Below, piece by piece: positions 5,820 through 10,325 of a DNA stretch of 10,325 nucleotides. The position numbers were made by a program, and so were the translations under genes. The stretch is from positions 1-10,325 of the forward strand of contig CAYGWJ010000098.1 in NCBI GenBank assembly GCA_964353405.1. The letters run 5' to 3'. Under the pieces are notes generated by a model, which saw nothing but the letters and a program-made list of their open reading frames with translations, was not told the origin of the DNA and made no database searches. Every line of letters begins with the position of its first letter. Position 1 is the stretch's first letter. The stretch comes from JBGLNJ01 sp964353405. GTDB taxonomy: Bacteria > Chloroflexota > Anaerolineae > Fen-1058.

Positions 5820-6617
5820 TTACGTCTCCGTCACCAGCATGTACCCCGCCGCGCGAACGGTCACCAATCGTTTAGGTCTTGCCGGGTCGGCTTCGATCTT
5901 TTGCCGCAGCCGGTGGATGTGGACCCGCATCACAGGCCGTGCTTCCTGCTCGCTGCATTCATAGCCCATGCAATCGCGCACCAGCTCGGCGCAGGGAATG
6001 GCCCGGTCGGGATGGCGGACAAAGTGAGCCAGCACGTTGAACTCGGTCGGCGAGAGCGCGAGCGGCCGGCTGCCCAGGAGGGCCAGGCGCTTTTTAATGT
6101 CCACCGTAAGGTCGGCGGCGCGCAAGATGCTATCCTCTGGTGCGGGTTGAGCCGTCGGCGTTGTGGCAAGGGGCTTGGCGTCGGTCTTGAGCGCCGACAC
6201 GGTTTGCTCCATGAGGCCGACGAGGTTTTGTCGGCGCAGGAATTCGGCTCGCTTGGCCAACCCCCGCTCGACCCCGGCGATGAGCGCGCGCGGCTCGCAC
6301 GGCTTGAGCAGGTAGTCGTAAGCGCCGCGCCGCATCGCGCTGAGGGCGCTGTCGAGCGTGGCGTGCGCCGTGAGCAAAATCACCACAGTGCCGGGCCGCA
6401 CCTTTTGTGCTACTTCCAGCACCTGGATGCCGCTCATGCCCGGCATCTTTAAATCGAGCAACATCAGATCAAAGTCGCGCTGGTTGAGCAGTTCTACTGC
6501 TTCGCGGCCATCGGCGGCCGTCGTCACTTGCGCGCCCCGCAAGGAAAAAATCTCGCTCAGCGATACGCGCATTGCCTTTTCGTCATCCACGATGAGGAGC
6601 CTGGCCTCTTGAAGCAT
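5820..6617 (-). CDS. OmpR-type response regulator (REC plus winged helix)
   Basis: The protein has 265 aa. The receiver domain (about 5-122) has all key residues: Asp11 and Asp12 for Mg2+, Asp55 as phosphorylation site in LLDLKMPGMSG, Thr83, and Lys105 in YDYLLKP. Residues 123-160 form a linker rich in Ala, Thr and Pro. About 164-264 form an OmpR/PhoB-type winged-helix DNA-binding domain (LSPTEFNVLAHFVRHPD, then VMRVHIHRLRQKIE and VRAAGYML). The start has AGGAG six bases upstream, inside the end of the kinase gene. The kinase stop and this ATG are separated by one base, so the pair is probably translationally coupled and the kinase is its likely partner. The receiver resembles NtrC-type receivers (AMRRGAYDYLLKP) more than usual OmpR ones. 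Target genes are unknown. Confidence 0.93.
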   Translation of the reverse strand: MLQEARLLIVDDEKAMRVSLSEIFSLRGAQVTTAADGREAVELLNQRDFDLMLLDLKMPGMSGIQVLEVAQKVRPGTVVILLTAHATLDSALSAMRRGAYDYLLKPCEPRALIAGVERGLAKRAEFLRRQNLVGLMEQTVSALKTDAKPLATTPTAQPAPEDSILRAADLTVDIKKRLALLGSRPLALSPTEFNVLAHFVRHPDRAIPCAELVRDCMGYECSEQEARPVMRVHIHRLRQKIEADPARPKRLVTVRAAGYMLVTET

Positions 6618-6618
6618 C

Positions 6619-9198
6619 TCATTCTCCTGTTTGCCGGTCGGGCGTTGTACTCCCTTCCGGGTTCGCGCGCTTTCGCGTGCGGCGTTTAGCGGAGGGGGGC
6701 TTGACTTTTTCCGCGGCGGGCAACCGCACGGTAAATGTCGCGCCGTGGCCGGGGAGGCTGTCTACGCTCAGCGTTCCCTGGTGTGATTCGACAATGCTGT
6801 AACTGACGGCCAGACCCAGCCCGGTGCCAGTGTGCTTGGTCGTATAGAACGGCTCAAAGATGTGCGCCAAGTCTTCCGGCGCAATGCCCGGCCCTGTGTC
6901 GGCAAAGATCATCTCGACGTGACCATTGGAGACGCGGCTCTCGATGCAGAGCTGCCCGCCGTCACCCATCGCCTCGGCCGAGTTGACGATCAGATTGAGA
7001 AACACTTGCGCCATCTGGTCCGGCATCCCTGTGACGGGCGGCAAATCCTTCGCCAGTTGCAGTTCCACTTGCACGTTGCTGTGCGACAGCTTTTTGCGCG
7101 CCAGCGCGAGCACCCGCTCGACGGTGGCATTCAAATCCATCGGCCCGGCCTGCGCCTGCTCCGGGCGATAAAATTCAAGCGTCTGTTGGACAAGTGTGAT
7201 GAGCCGCGAGGTCTCCTCGCGCGCCATCTCCAGGAATTCGCGCCGCTTGGCGTCGCTGATCTCGTATTCCAGCGTGAGGTGCACCAGGTTCTGAATCGCT
7301 TGCAGGGGATTGTTGATCTCGTGCGCCAGGCTCACGGCCAGCCGCCCGGTGGCCGCCAGTTTTTCAGAGTGGATGAGCTGCGCCTGCGAGCGCCGAATCT
7401 CTTGGGCGTGACGCAAGGCCCCTTCGTACAGCCGCGCGTTTTCGATGGCGGTGGCGGCCGGGCCAGCCAGCGCTTCCAGCAGCGCCAGGTCGGCGGGCGC
7501 AAACTGTCCCTCGCGTTTGTTGATGACTTCCAGCACGCCGATGATGTGGTCGCGCACACGCAGCGGCGCGGCGAGCAGGTTTTCCGTCGTCAGGCCCGTG
7601 ATGCCGTCCACGCGGCGATACAGCCGGTCGTCGCGCTGCGCGTTGCCGATCATGAGCGAGCGACCTTCGCGCACGGCCTGTCCAGCGAAGCTAGATGCCA
7701 GCGGCACGCGGGTTCCGCGCAGTCTCTCGCCAGCAGGACCGGCGACGATGGCAAACACCAGGTCGCCGTGGGGTTGGTCCAGAAGCAGCACTGAACCGGC
7801 CTCGCCCTGCAAGACCTCAATCGCCTGGGACATGATCGTTTGCAGCACCGTCTCCAGATTGAGTGTCGAGCCGACGGCATGCGTGGCCTGGTTGATCAAC
7901 GCGAGTTCTGTCGCGCGCCGTTGAGCCTCGGCATACAATTGCGCATTGCGCAAACCCAGCCCGATCTGTTCCCCGGCTGCAGCCAGAAAATCAATCTCGG
8001 CGGCGTCAAAGCCATAGCGGTTCCGGCTGGCCAGGACCAACAGCCCTAACGGCTGGCCCCGGTCGCGCAACGGCAGTGACACCCAGCTATGTGCCCCGGC
8101 GGCCTGCAGGATGGGAAACACCTCGCCGGCGTCGTCGCGCGATTGACCGCGATAGACCTGCATCTCGGTCAGGTTGAGGTGTTGTGTGACTTGTATCGAA
8201 TCGGCTTCTGCCACCCTCGCGGCGGTCAACCCATGCCACGCACGGACACGAAGCTGATGGTCGCTGAGTGTGTAGACAAGACCGAACTCGGCATTGACCA
8301 CGTCTATCAGCGTGCCGAGCGTTTCAGACAGCATGGCTTGTGGGTCGAGCGATTCGCTGATGCGCCGGGCCAGCAAATTGAGCGCGGCCAGCTCGGCGCT
8401 GCGGACCCGCAAGGCCTCCTCGGCTTGATGGTGGATGGTCACATCGCGCAAGCTGCCTTGCATTCCGGCGGCGTCGCGCAGCGGCTCGACGCTGATAGAG
8501 GCCCACAGCAGCGTGCCGTCTTTGCGGATCATGCGCGACTCGATCTCTGCGCCCTGGCCTTCAAGCGCCGACAGCATCTGCTCGCGCACGCGCTCGTGGT
8601 CGCCGGGATGAATGAGCCATTCGAGAGTGATTTGCCCGGACGTCATCTCGGCGTGTGTGTAGCCGGTGAGCCTCTCGGCGCTGGGGCTGACATAGGTAAA
8701 GTGGCCGCGCTCGTCGGCGATGAAAACCATGTCGCGCATGCCCTCGACCAGCAGATGCGACAGCGCTTCGGCGCGGCCCAGCGCTTCTTCAGCCTGGCGG
8801 GCGCGCAGCAGCGTCCGGACGCGGGCCAGGAGCAGTGGCGTCATGTAGGGCTTGGCGATGACGTCGTCCGCGCCGGCTTCCAGACCGGCGATTTCCTGCC
8901 TGGGCGAATAGGCCCCGGTCACGATAATCACCGGCAGGCGCGCCAGCCGGGGCTGGCTTCGCACTCGCTGCAGCACTTCCAGCCCGTCCATGTCCGGCAG
9001 CCTCAGGTCCAGCACCATGAGCTGCACCGGGGCATCTGTCTGCAACGAAGCTTCAAGCCGGGCCAACGCCTCTTGTCCACAAGTGGCCTGGCTGACGCGG
9101 TAGCCGCCGGATCTCAGCACAAGATCCAAAAGCTGGATGGCATCCGGCTCATCGTCTACAGCCAGCACATGAACAGGCGGGGTCATGGTTTCCATCAT
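6619..9198 (-). CDS. Cytosolic hybrid histidine kinase REC-PAS-GAF-GAF-HisKA-HATPase
   Basis: The protein has 859 aa and no membrane segment. Domains in order: a receiver (about 9-135; Asp15, Asp16, phospho-site Asp64 in LDLRLPDMDG, Thr94, Lys116), PAS with its PAC part (143-255), GAF (about 270-420), a second GAF (about 430-590), HisKA with phospho-His626 in SLAHEINNPLQAIQN, and HATPase_c. The ATPase has N-box Asn735/Asn739, DTGPGI at 767-772, FEPFYTTK at 781 and GTGLGL at 791-796. A basic tail follows (KRRTRKR, 839-845). The N-terminal receiver suggests that another kinase feeds into this one; PAS and GAF suggest a small-molecule, redox or light input, but no chromophore-binding Cys is evident. 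The partner regulator follows one base later. The start at 9198 is chosen because TATAAT lies only five bases upstream (leaderless mRNA); ATGs at 9195 and 9186 are alternatives. Confidence 0.93.
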   Translation of the reverse strand: MMETMTPPVHVLAVDDEPDAIQLLDLVLRSGGYRVSQATCGQEALARLEASLQTDAPVQLMVLDLRLPDMDGLEVLQRVRSQPRLARLPVIIVTGAYSPRQEIAGLEAGADDVIAKPYMTPLLLARVRTLLRARQAEEALGRAEALSHLLVEGMRDMVFIADERGHFTYVSPSAERLTGYTHAEMTSGQITLEWLIHPGDHERVREQMLSALEGQGAEIESRMIRKDGTLLWASISVEPLRDAAGMQGSLRDVTIHHQAEEALRVRSAELAALNLLARRISESLDPQAMLSETLGTLIDVVNAEFGLVYTLSDHQLRVRAWHGLTAARVAEADSIQVTQHLNLTEMQVYRGQSRDDAGEVFPILQAAGAHSWVSLPLRDRGQPLGLLVLASRNRYGFDAAEIDFLAAAGEQIGLGLRNAQLYAEAQRRATELALINQATHAVGSTLNLETVLQTIMSQAIEVLQGEAGSVLLLDQPHGDLVFAIVAGPAGERLRGTRVPLASSFAGQAVREGRSLMIGNAQRDDRLYRRVDGITGLTTENLLAAPLRVRDHIIGVLEVINKREGQFAPADLALLEALAGPAATAIENARLYEGALRHAQEIRRSQAQLIHSEKLAATGRLAVSLAHEINNPLQAIQNLVHLTLEYEISDAKRREFLEMAREETSRLITLVQQTLEFYRPEQAQAGPMDLNATVERVLALARKKLSHSNVQVELQLAKDLPPVTGMPDQMAQVFLNLIVNSAEAMGDGGQLCIESRVSNGHVEMIFADTGPGIAPEDLAHIFEPFYTTKHTGTGLGLAVSYSIVESHQGTLSVDSLPGHGATFTVRLPAAEKVKPPSAKRRTRKRANPEGSTTPDRQTGE

Positions 9199-9203
9199 GC
9201 CGG

Positions 9204-9209
9204 ATTATA
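9204..9209 (-). promoter_or_regulatory. -10 box giving a probably leaderless kinase mRNA
   Basis: On the minus strand a perfect TATAAT is followed by CCGGC and then ATG at 9198. A start six to seven bases after the -10 box falls on the A or T of that ATG. No Shine-Dalgarno lies upstream. The -35 region (near 9227-9232, TTTCCT) is weak. Confidence 0.6.
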
Positions 9210-9242
9210 GCATGGCGCGCCCAACGAGGAAAGAAGCATCAC

Positions 9243-9270
9243 TTGCGTTTCTTGTCATCCGCTTTATAAT
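9243..9270 (+). promoter_or_regulatory. Promoter for the secreted jelly-roll protein gene
   Basis: TTGCGT (9243-9248, three of six consensus bases), a 16-base spacer and a perfect TATAAT (9265-9270). Transcription would start near 9277, leaving about 30 nt with the Shine-Dalgarno GGGAG (9296-9300). It is divergent from the kinase promoter about 60 bp away. Confidence 0.55.
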
Positions 9271-9306
9271 CGCTTTTGTAATCACGACCTGTCATGGGAG
9301 TTGGCT

Positions 9307-10325
9307 TTGCGGTTCCGGCCCTGGATCATATGGCTCTTGATCGCGGCAGTGGGCCAGGCGGCGCTGCCCCGGGGCTCTCTCGGCGCATCGTCTGTGCGGC
9401 AGGGGGATGCCAACCTGTTGCAAGACGGTGACTTTGAGTGGAGCGCGCCGTGGCCCGGTCAGGTGGCGCCGGGTTGGCGCGCCTGGTGGGTGGCCAAGCC
9501 CCCCAAGACCATTCCGCGTCCTTACAATTGCGCTGGCGGCAAGGACGATGGCTGTTTCTGGGCTGAGCCGGAATTTGGTGATGTCCAGAAAATCGCCTAT
9601 TCCTACCGGGTGCATGGCGGCTTGCAGGCGCAGAAATATTTCACTTATGGCCGGATGCACTGGGCCGGCCTGAGTCAGACGGTGGACAACCTCCAGCCGG
9701 GTGCGCGCCTGCGCTTTTCGATCTATATGCAGGCGTGGATGTGCACTGATTTTGTCGAGGCCTGCCAATATGGCAAGGTCTCGGATGCGCCGAGTGACAT
9801 GCACTTGAAGGTCGGGATCGATCCGACGGGTGGTCAAGATGCGTTCAGCCCGAACATTGTCTGGTCGCCGGAGCAGCCTGCGTGGGACACGTGGACGCTG
9901 TTCCAGGTGGAGGCCGAGGCGCGCAATAGCAGTGTGACCGTGTTCACCCATTCGCGCGCAGACTGGGACTGGGCGCGAACCAACAACGATGTCTATGTGG
10001 ACGATGGCAGCCTGGTCGTCATCGGACAGGCTGCGCCTGCGCAGCCTACCAAAGCGCCCGCCGCGTCCGCGCCACAGGCGCAGCCGCCGATTGCCACACA
10101 GCCGCCCAAGCCAACGTCCACACCGGCTGCGACCAAGACGCCGGCTCCCACGCTCACTTTTACACCGACCGCGACGGACACACCTCAGCCTACCGAGACG
10201 CCTGCGCGTCGGGTCGCCACGCTTCCGCCCCAGGACACGGCCACACCCTCGCTTCAAGAAGTGTTGAGTGGCTGGGCTGATTTCGGCGATGGCTCGCCCG
10301 GTGGCATCTTGGGTCTGGTTTTCCT
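9307..10325 (+). CDS. Secreted jelly-roll (carbohydrate-binding-like) protein with Thr/Pro linker (3' end outside window)
   Basis: The frame is open for 339 complete codons to the right edge. It has no in-frame ATG near its 5' end. TTG at 9307 lies six bases after GGGAG (9296-9300) and begins a clear signal peptide: MRFRPW, then IIWLLIAAVGQAAL. TTG at 9301 is too close to the ribosome site. About residues 35-238 look like a single beta-sandwich module of the CBM/galactose-binding type: NLLQDGDFEW at the start, many Trp and Tyr, SQTVDNLQPGARLRFSIY in the middle, and VYVDDGSLVVIG at the end. Residues 240-314 are a Thr/Pro/Ala-rich linker (TPTATDTPQPTETP). The visible end (GGILGLVF) could start a membrane anchor. 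It is probably exported and surface-attached; the ligand is unknown. The divergent kinase may or may not be related. Confidence 0.82.
   Translation, partial: MRFRPWIIWLLIAAVGQAALPRGSLGASSVRQGDANLLQDGDFEWSAPWPGQVAPGWRAWWVAKPPKTIPRPYNCAGGKDDGCFWAEPEFGDVQKIAYSYRVHGGLQAQKYFTYGRMHWAGLSQTVDNLQPGARLRFSIYMQAWMCTDFVEACQYGKVSDAPSDMHLKVGIDPTGGQDAFSPNIVWSPEQPAWDTWTLFQVEAEARNSSVTVFTHSRADWDWARTNNDVYVDDGSLVVIGQAAPAQPTKAPAASAPQAQPPIATQPPKPTSTPAATKTPAPTLTFTPTATDTPQPTETPARRVATLPPQDTATPSLQEVLSGWADFGDGSPGGILGLVF

Noticed and set aside
8089..9210. A 373-codon plus-strand frame opposite the kinase
   Set aside because: The kinase frame has clear domains and motifs throughout this stretch; the opposite frame has none.
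9292..10257. A 321-codon minus-strand frame opposite the jelly-roll protein
   Set aside because: It is extremely Arg-rich with no domain; the plus-strand frame has a signal peptide, promoter and module-linker layout.

Overview
The window looks like chromosomal DNA of a free-living, GC-rich bacterium, most likely a member of the Chloroflexota (Anaerolineae-like). This is inferred from three traits I associate with that phylum: large secreted proteins built from repeats with a DUF11-type domain, Thr/Pro-rich extracellular linkers, and a cytosolic REC-PAS-GAF-GAF histidine kinase. No ribosomal or other taxonomic marker is present, so the assignment is tentative. There are six protein genes, two of them cut by the window edges. 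I see no RNA gene, CRISPR array or convincing mobile element.

Region 1 (1-2563, minus strand) is one open frame running off the left edge, 854 complete codons with no stop. It starts with a signal peptide and continues with four prealbumin-like/Cna-B-like beta-sandwich repeats, exactly seven propeller-type repeats and the start of a DUF11 domain. Region 2 (2564-3146) is a rich divergent control region. It holds a strong minus-strand promoter, two related 16-bp palindromes, a three-copy 17-bp tandem repeat, a plus-strand promoter, and a leader of about 190 nt. That leader can fold into a 109-nt imperfect hairpin whose loop is perfectly complementary over 9 nt to bases just upstream of the ribosome binding site.

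Region 3 (3147-5758, plus strand) is a two-gene cation-transport unit. The first gene encodes a soluble PRC-barrel/MgtE N-domain/CBS-pair protein. The second encodes an NRAMP-superfamily transporter whose metal-site motifs are changed: DAGG in place of DPGN, and APW in place of MPH. The pairing suggests a cation (perhaps Mg2+) transporter whose sensor domain is a separate polypeptide, possibly under control of the structured leader.

Region 4 (5759-9198, minus strand) is a two-component operon. A cytosolic hybrid histidine kinase (REC-PAS-GAF-GAF-HisKA-HATPase) is followed after one base by an OmpR-type winged-helix response regulator. The operon ends at an intrinsic terminator placed between the converging genes. 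The kinase has a consensus -10 box so close to its ATG that its mRNA is probably leaderless. Region 5 (9199-10325) holds a plus-strand promoter and the 5' part of a secreted jelly-roll protein with a TTG start and a Thr/Pro-rich linker, cut by the right edge.

The item most worth following up is the leader RNA together with the atypical transporter and its detached MgtE-like sensor.
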